Of a DNA stretch of 64,000 bases, positions 12,216 to 23,877 are shown one piece after another. Under the pieces are notes generated by a model. That model made no database searches and had not been told where the DNA came from. It was given only the letters and a program-made list of their open reading frames with translations. Positions within the stretch are counted from its first letter, which is position 1. Each line of letters opens with the position of its first letter. The DNA is from Pocillopora verrucosa (taxonomy: Eukaryota; Cnidaria; Anthozoa; Scleractinia; Pocilloporidae): the NCBI RefSeq assembly GCF_036669915.1, contig NC_089315.1, positions 3,188,953 to 3,252,952 on the forward strand, read 5' to 3'. The translations under genes and the position numbers were made by a program.

Positions 12216-15065
12216 ATGGGCTCCATCGTCTGTACAGCTGCAACGGTAGGCGAATTTTATTATTTATTGGTCCTATTTAGTGAAGCAGACTTCGATTTTC
12301 GATTCAAAAGATGCCAATTCCAGTTTAGGGAGAAAAACATACAGAGTACGCTTTAGTGAAAGACTTAGGGGTTGAATTTTCTTCCTTTATTTCTACAAGG
12401 ATCATTATGATCTTTAGAAACCTTTCAATGACCGAGCCTTTTATACTGTGCTAAGATCTTCCCTCGAGAACAACAAATGTGGTATAGAATATCGTTCTGT
12501 TGACCACCGCTTAGCAATTCAAAAATATGGTGATCTATCTTCGCACCTGCTTCAAGATTTGACCATTTACTGACACAAAATAATGAACCGCATCCTGGAT
12601 ATGGCTCTCTTTTCTTGACTCTGGCCTAAACATAATGTATCGGGCGACATGTAAATATTGTTCAACTTTGGCTGGAATAATTGCCTGTTGACATACAGTT
12701 AACATGCCCCCCCCCCGCTCTGCCACGCCCAATCTTTTCCAGAGTTTGTTTTGAGGAGAGGGTCAATCTTGCATGTACAAATATGTTCATTTACAAAGAT
12801 TTAACTTTGAATTGTTTTCACTCAGTATTGATTGATTTCTTTACATTTTAATGTCAAGTGTGCATGTTGCTGCTGCCCAACAGTTGCAAGCTGTTGTTGT
12901 GCATGTTGTCCATCATGTCGCAGCTCAACTTCCACCAGGATTGTATACACACTATTTCTTCTCATTGGGACAATTTTGTCCTGTGTGATGTTATCCTCAG
13001 GAATACAAGATACCATGGTAGAGAAGGTAACTAAGTCACTTAGTAAGTCTAAAGATGATGATATAGAAGTCATGCAAATGTGAGGTTTGACAATAATTTC
13101 ATTCTCAGCTCAAAAATTTTGAGTCAATTTTGATTTTTGTCCTTCCCCATTAAAAATGCTAGCCTCTATCACAGTGTGCCCATTTCTAACCATTTCACCC
13201 CAAGCAATGACCCAAAAGAAAGTTCATCTTACAATATGAATACATGTTCAAAGAGAACAGTGGTGAGAACGAAGAAAATATCAACCACGAGATATTGCTT
13301 GATTTAAAAGCACATTTGGAGGGCTGAAATTAGACAGACAGAGCAAATGATAGATATTTAATTGTTGGAAGTCAAAAGGTTAAATACAATTCATGTTCAG
13401 TAACTATACAAAAAGAATTGCAGTACGTTTATCCATCTAGCAGTTCATAAGGGTTAGAAAAAATATATTTAAAGATACTTGGTCCTAAAACTCCCACCAA
13501 ATGATAATGCGGTATATAATTTGCACAAAAATTCTGACAATGGAACTTGAACTATTAACATGGTGCTACTTACACAGGGCATGGTCATAAATATCATTTA
13601 CTTGCACTCTTGCAAATTTAAATATGTCTGAGTTAGTTGCTGCTGCAGCATCTCAGAACTCTTTTTTCTCATTTCATTTGTGACATCTCTAGGTTCCATT
13701 CTTTAATGAAGCCTGTGAAGCAGCAACTTTAGGAACAAACTGTGATGTGTTGGCTGGTTACTTGGCAGTTTACAGGATTTGTTTTGGAATGGCAGCCTTC
13801 TTCTTTCTTTTCATGATTCTTAACATTGGGGTTGGCTCCAGTAAGGACTGTCGAGGTGGACTGAACAATGGGTGAGGAGATAACATTAATTATATAATTA
13901 TTAAGTTAGACTTGTGAAAAAACTGAAAAAAAAAATGAAAAAAATAAATAAAACAAAACAAAACAATTTATATGTTTATTAGTGCATGTAGGAATCATGA
14001 ATAATAAATATGTTATAAAATGCTAACTATGCCATTATAAATGCATTTACTATGATCATTGAAAATTTCTCTTGTGCTGCTCTCAATCATGTTTGAACCT
14101 CTTGTGATATCATTTAAAGCTGGTGCATTGAGCCAGCAATGAGTGAAATTAAATGAAAGATCAGTCTGTAATTCACCTTCAGTTGAGACACTTTGTTTTC
14201 CATATTTTTTTAGGTTCTGGGGCCTTAAGTTTATTCTTCTCATAGCTTTGTGGGTGGCTGCTTTTTTTATTCCTAGAGGAAGCTTTGGAGTTGGTGAGCA
14301 AGACCACAGTCACTTTCCTTGAATGTTAACCTTATTATAAGTTACTTTAAGTGTAGAATTGTTTTATCCAAAATTGAGAAATCCTCTCTATTTCTCTCTA
14401 TCTCTTGGGTGATTCATTAAAAAGTAAAAAATCATTGATTTTCTTGAGGGGAGAGTTGGGACTGAGCATGGAAGGGGGAGGGGGTGGGGGTGGGGTGTTG
14501 ATAGGTTAAATGATGGAGTGGGCAAGAACATCTGCAAGTACCACATTTATTTACCTATAGGCCAAGCTTGGCAATAAACAGAGACACTAAACTTAAGAGA
14601 TACGATAATGGGTGAAAGCTTTCAAAAAAAAAATTTGGAAAAGTCCTGGCTATAAGCCAAGACCTAAGTTTCACAAAAAAGTTTACTTGAGTGAGTGTCC
14701 ACTCAAAAGTCATTCATGAAAGGGCTCCTCTCATGAAACATGTCAAAAGTTGTTGAAAAATATCAAACTTTTGGCTATAAGCCGAACCCCTTTGTTCGAA
14801 TTTTTTTTGGCACATTTACTCTGTTTTTTAAAAAGTTGGTCAGCTTATAGGTAAATAAATACAGTTTAACTATTATTAGAAACTTTGTAGTCATTTTCAT
14901 TTTCAAAAGTACATGACTGTGGAAATACTTGATAGACAGTGTACTAAGGTTATGTCATTTCTGTGTTCTGATTTGTCACGGATTAGTATTGTCTTGCGGT
15001 CATCACCTCGTGTACTGTGACTGATTTTTAAATTTGTCAGAAATTGTTTTAATCTAATAACACTC

Positions 15066-15096
<31 letters not shown>

Positions 15097-18000
15097 GGTT
15101 TAATTTCAGCATGGATGTATATTGGGTTCATTGGTGCCTTTGTATTTATCCTTATTCAACTGATTTTGATGATTGACTTTGCACACACATGGAATGAGAT
15201 TTGGTACAGTATAATCACAGATACTGAAAGTGACTTTTACTACTCTGACATACATGTATTGCTCTAATGCTTGCTGAAAAGTTTATGTTAACATTGTCAT
15301 TTTTTTTTGTTAGGACATCAAATGCTGAAGAGACTGATAACAAGTGTTGGTTTGGTGGTAAGTGTTATGAATTCTTGACTTGGTGTACAACTTTTTCTTG
15401 ATAGGCTCCCTCAGGGAGCATTTCAAGAAAAGAGCTAAATGAAAACTTGGTTGTCAAAAAGCTAAATGAAAACTTGGTTGTGCTGGTTGATGGGGAATTT
15501 TACAGTTTGTCTCAATTAAATGCTGATTGGGTTTCAATTTTCAATTTGATCTTCTGTTTCTTGAACTTACCATCCAGATACTCTTGGAAGAATTTTTAGA
15601 GGCATTTGTGGTAACATCAGTATTTGAATTAATGACACAGTATTGATTAGAGATTAAAAAATTAGTCATTAAATTAGTATGCATGGGGAGATTGAAGTAT
15701 GCACAAGTCATTAGAGGAATGGTGAACTTTTAGCAGAGAAGGCATGTAATAAGGAAAAACTCAGTCCCCAGACCACAGATGACATCAAAATGTGGTAAGA
15801 ACAAAAAAGTGGCACACAAGGCACAACCGAGTGCATCACTGATGTTCTTACCACATTTTGACATCCTCTGTGATCTATTACTGAACAGACGCATGGCAAC
15901 TTGGAATCTATTTGTTAAATATATATATATATATATATTCATTTTATTGGCCTTGCTCAATGAAAAGTTCTCTGTAGCTCGACAGATATAGGATGGCAAA
16001 CCTACCATGTACAAAAGTGACTGTCTGGATTCATTTCCCCACATATTAATATATAATAATAATAAATAATATAATAAAGAATTAAAAAATGATGATGTCA
16101 TCTATACGTCTGTCCTCCAATAGATCATAAGTGAGAACCAATCAGAATGCGTGCATAACTGAGTTTATTATATAAATAATTATATATATCAACAATCATT
16201 GTTTGTTTTAGGGCTGTTTTTCTTCATGTTCCTGTTTTATGCTTTGGCACTGACTGGGTTTATCCTCTCATTTGTCTTTTTCACGCAGGTCAGTCACAAT
16301 TGTTAAATGATTTGTCTGGGGAAAATGATTTGAATATTGATACTGTCATTCTTGTAGTTGGGTAATTTAGTGTTATCAAATGAGTTGAAAACGAAAATTG
16401 GCCACCATTAAGAGTTTAAAGGCTGACGTTTCGAGCATTAGCCCTTCGTCAGAACGATTGGTCAAAGAACCAATCACTCAGATGAAAGGCTAACGCTCGT
16501 AAATTGCAGTGCCTTCAATAACACCCCCACCCGCCAGAACTCCGGCGGGTATTCTGTTGTGAATCACCGGGTTTACTTTGCCACGTCCAAGTCAAATTAA
16601 CAGAACAAAAAGGTAAATAAATAACATAGAAGGTATCAGTCAGATTGGCCCTGGAGTATTCACCCCTGGTTATTTTTTAGAATTCTATAACCTTTGTTTG
16701 TTAGATTCATTCTTTCACTGGCAGCTTTCTTTCTCTGCTTCTTTCGCGTGTTCTATAAAAGTTAATCACGCTCCAAGTAGAAGTACACATCGTTGGTTAC
16801 CTAAATAATTTTCAAAAAAATTTGTGCCGAACTAAAATCATTATATACTTTTATATAAATAAAACAACAGCAGTTCTTCTCAACTGCTGGTTAGAAAACA
16901 AACTTGAAAATCAAAATTAGTGAAAACAGCTCGCTTGTTGATAGCACAGGTAAATCAAATTTGAAATTTTTTGGCATAGATGTTGACCTTGCTTAAAGAC
17001 GCTTAACCTAGGCTTGGCTGTGATGAGAACTACAAAGAGGCTATTAAACACTTAGCGTCTAAACTTTTATATAAAAAAAGGCTGCATTTGCTGAAAAATC
17101 GAAGAGGACATTGTTCTACGCTAAAGGCCCGTGTAACCGGTTTCAACATTTGACCAACATTCGTTCAACAAAAGTTGAACGGATGTTGGGCAAATGTTGA
17201 AATCGTCTCAACAGGCCATTCAACATTTTCGAGAACAAAGGAAGAATTGAATCAATGTTGAATGAAAGTTTAAACCGATTTAAACTTGATTCAACACGCT
17301 TTCAACAAGCTTTCAACATTTTTTACGTTTTCAACAATGTTGGACGAGCTGTTCAAACGCACCGAATATTTGGTTCTACAAAGTGTTGAATGCATGTTCA
17401 AGCAAATGTTGAAACTGCTTTAGCACAACGATTGTTTAGGATCCGATATGGAACACGAGCAGTGGGAACAGCTAAAATCAATTGGCTGATTGATTTAATT
17501 CAATTAATTTATGTAAACATTTAAGCGAACAATTCTGAGAAAAGAATAATCCTGAGGTTTTTACAGGAAATAAACCTGGTGGAATTCACTGCCGCAAATC
17601 TTTAATTTCACCAAGTAACAAAAAAGGAAAAAACACAACACATCAAAAAAACAAAACAAAACTAAAACTTGCAACCACAAAAAATGCGTTCAGCGTTCGA
17701 AGCAGGAGACTGAGAGGTTTGTTTCCAATTGCAAGCAGTAGAAACCTCTGTAAACAAAGATCAGGCGAAGAAAGGTTTGGATCGTAGCTTCAAAATTTGA
17801 GAACGTATGCAGACGGAAATTTGATGCACATAGGATGTTATCTGGTTCTGTTTTTGTTGACTACATGTTGAAAGTAGGCAATTTAGTGTTAACAACTGAG
17901 TTGAAAACGTTAATTGGCCACCGTAAAGAGTTAAAAAGCTTTTTTACTTTTTACGGTGGCCAATTTCCACCGACGCAACACCACAGTTTCTTTAGAAACT

Positions 18001-21000
18001 TGCCCCTTCTATGCCTGTTGAAAGTGTTTAGTATTATGCGATGTTGGATGGTTAACACAATTCTGAATCTTTCTGTAACTTTTTGGAAGCTGAAGTGAGA
18101 CCTGGAGGTCTTTTAGATTTCTTTCATGCGACTTTTACCTTTTTAAACAAGTTTTGAGTAAAAAAACTATTGGTTTTGTCTTATCATACCGTAACCCAAA
18201 TTTCCTGGAAAAATAAGATTTTGATTTAAAGAGAACATACTGACTAAAATTTCAGTAACCAGTCGCCACATATCCTTTCAGAGGACTTTGTTTGTGAGAC
18301 TCAGGCCGCAGGTTTGCAAGTCAGCAAATGGAAGATTTTGATTAGAAGTAAACAAACAGTTAAAGGGGTAGTATGATCTAGAAAAATTTTACCTCTATTT
18401 GAAGAAATTTTCCTCAGGAATTGGAAAATAATTGCCGTTATGACCAGTTTGCCTTGCAATTGTGACAGTAGCGCTTTGAAGTTGTTCTTATCAACAACTT
18501 TCGATACTAGAAAAACGCCATGTTGGATATGACGTCAGCTATGACGTAGCAATAGTCAAACCTCGTTCCAAGCTTTGAGCAGATTGACCCTTCCGCCGAG
18601 TATTTCTTATAACAGTTAAACTATGGTTAACTTTCTTGTGGGTTATTGTCATAATACTCACAAAAATGCAGAAGGGAACGGAGTAAACTTCTATAAGCTA
18701 CCAAAAATGAAAATCTAAAGAAAATTTGGTCGGCAAAAGTAAAACGCGAGGACGGTTTACCGAAACCCGAGAAATGCTACTTCTGCTCAGATCACTTTAT
18801 CGAGGAAGACTTCAAGCGGAATATACAGGGTTGAAAGTTGTACCTTTAGACCTTTGCTTTGCTTCAAATTGAAAGCTATGTTTACCTTTCACATATTCAA
18901 AATGTAGATTTTCCTTAATTTTTTAAAAGAACCACTGTAATGGAAGCGAAATAAATTGAAGCTTGCATTGGTGATTGACCGCGTGTGGTAAATTCAGTCG
19001 CGACCAAAGGCGACATTCGCCGTTTTTTCCCAAAGATGTTGCCAAACATTTTTCTAAAGCAATATTTATAATTATTTCAAAAGGCAATTGAATATTTATT
19101 AATTTTAGAATCACCGTAAAAATGTCTCCTCGTCACTCTGTGTAAATAAGATAATAAGGAAAACCATTAGTATGTTCAGTGGTTGGTTTTTTCTTTCTTG
19201 TCGAAGGTACAGTATACCCGTTCCACGCTCACCAAAGTACAAGTACAATGCCACTAGCATTCACATCGTTAGTTTTAAGTTTTAGGAACAGACAGTTCAA
19301 GGTATTTTAATGATTGGAACTGGAGTCGATACCCTTATAGCGGCGTAGAAAAACCTCCTTTAATGTTTAGGAAATACAAAGACAATTTTTTTTAATTAAT
19401 CGTGACTATCCCGGCCATGAGTCATTCTCCTCAGCATCTTTAAAGCCTGTATAATTTCCGGCTGCATTTGGGTAATTACTTCTCATTGATGCCCCAACAC
19501 GCTAAGGAGTCACGCGTTTGTTCCCGTTACCAAGATTGTTATAAGTCCACCAAGTGGACTGTCTGTAACCCGCCAATCGCATACTCATATGAAAAAAACA
19601 AAATACTCTTATACATGGTCAGAACGGAACCAAGACAAATGCATTTGAAATAAACAAATTCTACTTCGTCAAGCAGGCGCCTATTTGTAATGAGATCGAT
19701 ATCCTAAGCTAACACTTCGACAACGGGAGACTTCCTGACGCGCGTCGTATAACGTGTAGTTCTGTGTACACGTAACAAATTTGGAACAGTAGACCTCCTT
19801 TTTTTAATTTTCCCAGAGTAGGGAATGTAATAATTCTCTTAAGTACTCTTTCTTTCAATTTTGTCTCGTTCACGTTCATACTTACTCATGATTTACCTCC
19901 ATTAGGAAAACAAAGCATACAAACTAAAGAAGTCTATATACAATTGATATTGCGGTGAAGTTCACCCCTACGAAAAAAGATTACAACATCGCTTGGGATA
20001 AAAGGGCTGACAACAAACTGCATTTGTTTCTTACGGTTCGCATCAGACTAACTTGCAGACAACTTAAGCGTTTTGTTTGCATGAATTTTGTGAAAATGTT
20101 TAGATTCTGTCAATGCTTACTCATTTAACGGATAATCTTCAAGTCAATCATTTCTCACTTGGTGCATGCTAATAAGGGCTGTTCTTAAGACGCCGGCCAG
20201 TAAACACACGGGTCTAAATGATCCGTGCTTAGTAATACACTGAAGCTTGTTCCCTTCAATTTCAATAATAGTTCATGACAGTCAGTTAGCAGTGTGAAAT
20301 AAATAAAAATTTAAAAAACTATCACTTTAGAAACAAAGATGTAATTTGAGAAGAATTAACTACCTTCCAGAGCGAGTCAATCACCTAGTACATTAATTTC
20401 TTGACTGCAATTTAGTTTTCTGTTGGCATCTCTTGACAGTTGCCGCGAGCTAAGAGCACCACTCACGATTTCCAAGACGTGAGTGCGTAGATGTTTCTCC
20501 TTGTATATCTCTGAGTTTCTTCGTCAACAAAAATTTCTCCTTCTCCTGAAGACGAGCTATGTTGCGGCTCAAACATGAATGGACGAATTACACCGTCTGG
20601 ATTAAGATCCAAGTCGAGAATTGAATTATCGCTCTCCTTGCCGCTGTTTTCTATGTTTTCATCCATCTTAGTTGAGATTACGATGCTTGACCATTGTACG
20701 TCATAGTACGTCACGATGAAGATGGCGGATTTCAATTCCAAAATGTCAATTTTTAAAACGCGATTTCTGGCAACAAAAACACTTTCAGCTTAAATGAATA
20801 GCCAATTATGACAAAACAAGTCAGGACCTTTTGATTTAAGCAAACTTCTTCTAGGTCGTACTTCTCCTTAAAGTCTTTTACTACTAAGGGAATATAAAAT
20901 ATAATTAGCTTGCTCTCGTATTTCATTTCGTGAGATGGTTGATTATACAAGGGACCAGGGAGGGTAAGATTTCAGGGGTAGATGGAGGTTTTGTTCGATT

Positions 21001-23877
21001 CTCGTATTTCATGTACGTCACATGTTGTCGACTTGCCTTATCTTAGACATTTATACTTTGTTTTAGGTGGTTTTAGATTGTGTGCGAGTGGCTGTAGATG
21101 TTTTTAAGGTGGTTGTTGAAACTTTTGAGGTGGTTTTAGGTCATTCCATATTTTAGTGCGTACAGACTTATATAAATTGATCATTTACCAAAGTTTGCCA
21201 CAGAAAACTCTGTTTGGAGCAATTTATGGAACTAATTGGCTAACAAGATCAAAATTGTCTTTCATATTATCCTCTGGCAGGTGCTTTACCGAAGTAGCCA
21301 CCTACTTCAAATCTTATTGAAAGCACTGAAATTGGCCACCACAAAGAGTTCAAAGGCTGATGTTTGGAGCATTAGCCCCTTGTCAAGGGGTTGGTCAAAG
21401 GACCAATCACTCCGACAAAGGGCTAATGCTCAAAACATCAGCCTTTACATTCTTATACGGTGACCTATTTACATTTTCAACTCAGTTGACAACACTAAAT
21501 TACCCTGTTATATTCTCCCACCAACACAGCACCACAGTTTCTTTAGAAACTTACCCTCTTTATCTTCGTAGTAGACTGAATCTCACTGTTAACATTTTAA
21601 CAGTTGACAACACTAAATTACCCTGTTATACTCTCCCACCAACACAGCACCACAGTTTCTTTAGAAACTTATCCTCTTTATCTTCGTAGTAGACTGAATC
21701 TCACCGTTAACATTTTTTAAAATTTAATTGTATTTTTTTTTTTAGTCAAGTGGTTGTCATCTGAACAAGTTCTTCATCAGCTTCAACTTCATAATGTGTT
21801 TTGTCATCTCAGCTATTTCAATTCTGCCCAAGATCCAAGAAGGTGCATACATAGTAGCATTACTTGACATAAATTTAATTAAATTGATTTATCAGTGTCT
21901 TTGCAATTGTCAACCAAATTGATTGATTTTTACAAGTCATCTATTTATTTCTTGTAAGTTACCAAATCAATTTTGAAAATTCCAAACTCTTACCTGTTAC
22001 TAAACTCACTTTTATTAACTGACTTTAGACAGTTATTATTAGCTTTAAACTCTTGTAAGCCCCTCATTAGTGGCAAATGGTGTGAGAAGTTTGACCCTTT
22101 AGGTAGATGTGATTGTTCAGTTGAGGTTGAAACTCATAAACAGCTAAATTTGAATTTATTTCTTATTCAAAGTATGAAAGAGGAATAGTCAGATCTTCTC
22201 TGTGCCTAAACTTAGCTAGCTCCAAATTTAAAGCAATTTATCAGTGGTTGATTTAATTTGAGCAAGTGATTGTTTTGAACAATTTTATGCTGGTCAGTGA
22301 GCTTCATTTCTCCCACAGTACAACCCAAGTCTGGTCTCCTTCAGGCCTCCATCATCTCTCTGTATGCCAGCTACCTGACCCTATCGGCTCTCTCCAATGA
22401 ACCAACAGAAAAAGGTATTTTTGCTGCATTTGCCATTGGCAACTGAGAGGTTTGCTGGGATCTGGCAGGAATAATGAGGGCTAGATTTTAAGATAATGTG
22501 TTGTTCCTTTTTTCCTTGTTAGTACAATCTCAGGGAGGAAACAGCACCAGTGAAGAAATTTGTGGGAGCTCAATTGGGACAATTGAAAACTCAGAGACAC
22601 TGGCTTTAGTTGTTGGGCTTGTTATAATGTTTGTGCTTGTCATTTACTCAAGGTCAGTTTCAGCCGCTTCAGTAGTAATATATTGTTGAGTGTCAGGCAA
22701 ATTCTTATTGCAATAATGTTTTTTTAAAACATCCTCAAAATATTAAATCTTAAATTATGCCATCTTGTTGTAGTCTGAGAACAGTAGGAAGTGCAGATAA
22801 ACTGGCACCATCAGCAGGGGCTAGTTCTAAAAATGGTATGTAAAGTCCATTTTTATACAGTAGGTGTAGTGTTGCACAAATATTTTAAAGCTTATTGGCT
22901 TACTCAGGCAAGTTATTGGCAGACAATGCTTTTTTTCGCTATCTTTCCTGGACAGCCTGATGTTTGAAAAATAAGAAGGTTTAGAAATAATATGCTCTCT
23001 CAACTTTTTTGTGACTGTTCCAGTTTGCTACAAGTGGCACATTATGGCTACTAGATCGCAGTTTACTAGCAGATAATTAACAATTTACTGGCTGGGTGAA
23101 GGTATTGTCATTTGTTGGTAGCAAGCAGGAAAGTTGGCATGCAATAAGAGCTTTGAAGATCAGTAATTAACCTTCTAGATGCTGGCACTCATAAGTTCAA
23201 AAGTTTTATCTGGTCATGAATAACTATTTCTACAAAGTTCTCAGGAGGTTTGTGTATCTCAAATTCTTAATTACAGCTGATGAGGAGAAAGGAGGGCAGG
23301 AAATAATAAGCGATGAAGAGGAAGAAGTGGCTTACAGTTACTCCTTTTTTCACTTCATTTACTTCCTGGCCTCGCTGTATATTATGATGATGCTCACAAA
23401 TTGGTACAGGTGAGCTCTTTTTGTTGGGATATTGTGCAGTTCTCAAGCAGAAAAATAATTTGGGTTGTAAGATGGTTTCTTGAAAAAAAGAAATTATTCA
23501 GTGTAGCTTTTCAAGGGATGCAACCAGATGAATAAAGATTAAATGAAATACTATTGCTAACTGATCATATGGAACCTTGTAAGAGTGCTTGTTCAGCTTA
23601 TAACATATCTTTGAGAATTTCTGGCATAGTGGTCAAGATAAATTGTTATTTGTCATCCTCCTACATCTAATCAACGTATTGCACTGGTATGTTGAAATAA
23701 ATTGTTTCTTCTCCCAATAGTCCCCAGGGCAGCGATCTAGAGGATTTCCAGAGGACTTCTGGATCAGTATGGGTCAAGATGATATCTTGTTGGCTTGGTT
23801 TTGCATTGTACCTGTGGACACTTTTAGCTCCTGCCTGCTTTCCAGACAGAGACTTCAGTCGTACTCTTGCTGCATAA
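12216..23877 (+). CDS. SERINC: Serine incorporator (SERINC/TMS1-TDE family) multipass membrane protein
   Basis: Thirteen coding exons: 12216-12245, 12859-13026, 13693-13871, 14214-14293, 15110-15203, 15314-15357, 16212-16288, 21746-21842, 22319-22414, 22523-22652, 22774-22835, 23277-23409, 23721-23877. All joins keep frame and give 448 residues, the usual family length. The protein starts [10 protein letters not shown], followed by the Cys-rich stretch and first membrane helix typical of SERINCs. Later family signatures are [48 protein letters not shown] and [18 protein letters not shown]. About ten hydrophobic helices are visible, with a GGNSTSEE loop holding a potential N-glycosylation site and an acidic loop (DEEEEV) before the last pair. 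SERINC proteins were named for serine incorporation into membrane lipids; later work supports lipid scrambling, and some vertebrate members restrict retroviruses. Which vertebrate paralogue it matches cannot be told. Intron 7 is unusually long because of inserted repeats. Confidence 0.95.
15433..15482 (+). repeat. Short tandem duplication, 27-bp period
   Basis: AGCTAAATGAAAACTTGGTTGT appears at 15433 and again at 15460, identical over 22 bases. Located in SERINC intron 6. Confidence 0.85.
15772..15940. repeat. TGACGTCA-type fold-back element, copy 2, ending in (AT)n
   Basis: CCACAGATGACATCAAAATGTGGTAAG is mirrored by CTTACCACATTTTGACATCC, giving a hairpin of about 75 bp, followed by GAACAGACGCATGGCAAC, TGGAATCTATTTGTT and an (AT) run at 15918-15939. 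Located in SERINC intron 6. Confidence 0.75.
16358..16560. repeat. GACGTTTCGAGCGTTAG fold-back element, copy 2
   Basis: TTGGGTAATTTAGTGTTATC, GAAAATTGGCCACCATTAAG, GCTGACGTTTCGAGCATTAG and the partial reverse AGGCTAACGCTCG mark the element. The right arm is truncated and followed by unrelated sequence. Lies just inside SERINC intron 7. Confidence 0.8.
17131..17440. repeat. CAACATTT/AAATGTTG-rich iterated element
   Basis: TTCAACATTTG, ATGTTGAA, GTTCAACA and variants occur around twenty times in both orientations over 300 bp, beginning GGCCCGTGTAACCGGTTTCA. This looks like a mobile element with internally repeated short inverted words, inside SERINC intron 7. Confidence 0.65.
17876..18095. repeat. 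Fold-back element, copy 3, lacking its core
   Basis: GGCAATTTAGTGTTAACAAC, AATTGGCCACCGTAAAGAG, then directly TTTTTACGGTGGCCAATTT and GACGCAACACCACAGTTTC. The GACGTTTCGAGCGTTAG centre is missing, leaving a short hairpin plus the downstream tail. Confidence 0.75.
18519..18835 (+). pseudogene. THAP zinc-finger domain fragment, frameshifted
   Basis: From ATG 18623 the frame gives [18 protein letters not shown] and NFYKLPKMK, then a stop; shifting frame continues [19 protein letters not shown] followed by [16 protein letters not shown]. The C..W..C..H spacing with FYKLP and CSDHF is that of a THAP domain, a DNA-binding zinc finger found in P-element-like transposases and host proteins. The single break in the middle and lack of a downstream frame make it a decayed fragment. 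It is on the same strand as SERINC but deep in its intron. TGACGTCA and TATGACGTAG lie just upstream at 18530-18551. Confidence 0.7.
20463..20741 (-). CDS. P2X7-like 'PFMFEP' first exon nested in SERINC intron
   Basis: A minus-strand frame contains [30 protein letters not shown] and [14 protein letters not shown]; the final TCG is followed by a GTGAGTGG donor-like sequence, so this may be a first exon. The short acidic protein with a PYMFEP/PFMFEP motif matches the N-terminal part of the many P2X7-intracellular-domain-like genes of corals and sea anemones. I find no following exons before 18850, so it may be a solitary or retained fragment. The most likely start is the internal Met at 20666, with the longer frame opening at 20741. 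Confidence 0.5.
   Translation of the reverse strand: MELKSAIFIVTYYDVQWSSIVISTKMDENIENSGKESDNSILDLDLNPDGVIRPFMFEPQHSSSSGEGEIFVDEETQRYTRRNIYALTSWKS
21318..21720. repeat. Fold-back element, copy 4, with duplicated tail
   Basis: ATTGGCCACCACAAAGAGTT, CAAAGGCTGATGTTTGGAGC, its reverse GGGCTAATGCTCAAAACATC, then ACCCTGTTATATTCTCCCAC and CAGCACCACAGTTTCTTTAG. The tail of about 117 bp from TTGACAACACTAAATTACCC to CACTGTTAACATTT is present twice in tandem (21486-21600 and 21603-21718) with few differences. Confidence 0.85.

Larger units (their letters stand above)
16289..21745. mobile_element. Repeat-filled intron 7 of SERINC
   Basis: The 5.4-kb intron is ten times the neighbouring ones. It contains three fold-back elements (16358, 17876, 21318), the CAACATTT-rich element, the THAP fragment, and the PFMFEP exon on the opposite strand. 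It reads as a nested insertion site. The stretch 18850-20440 holds no feature I can name. Confidence 0.6.
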
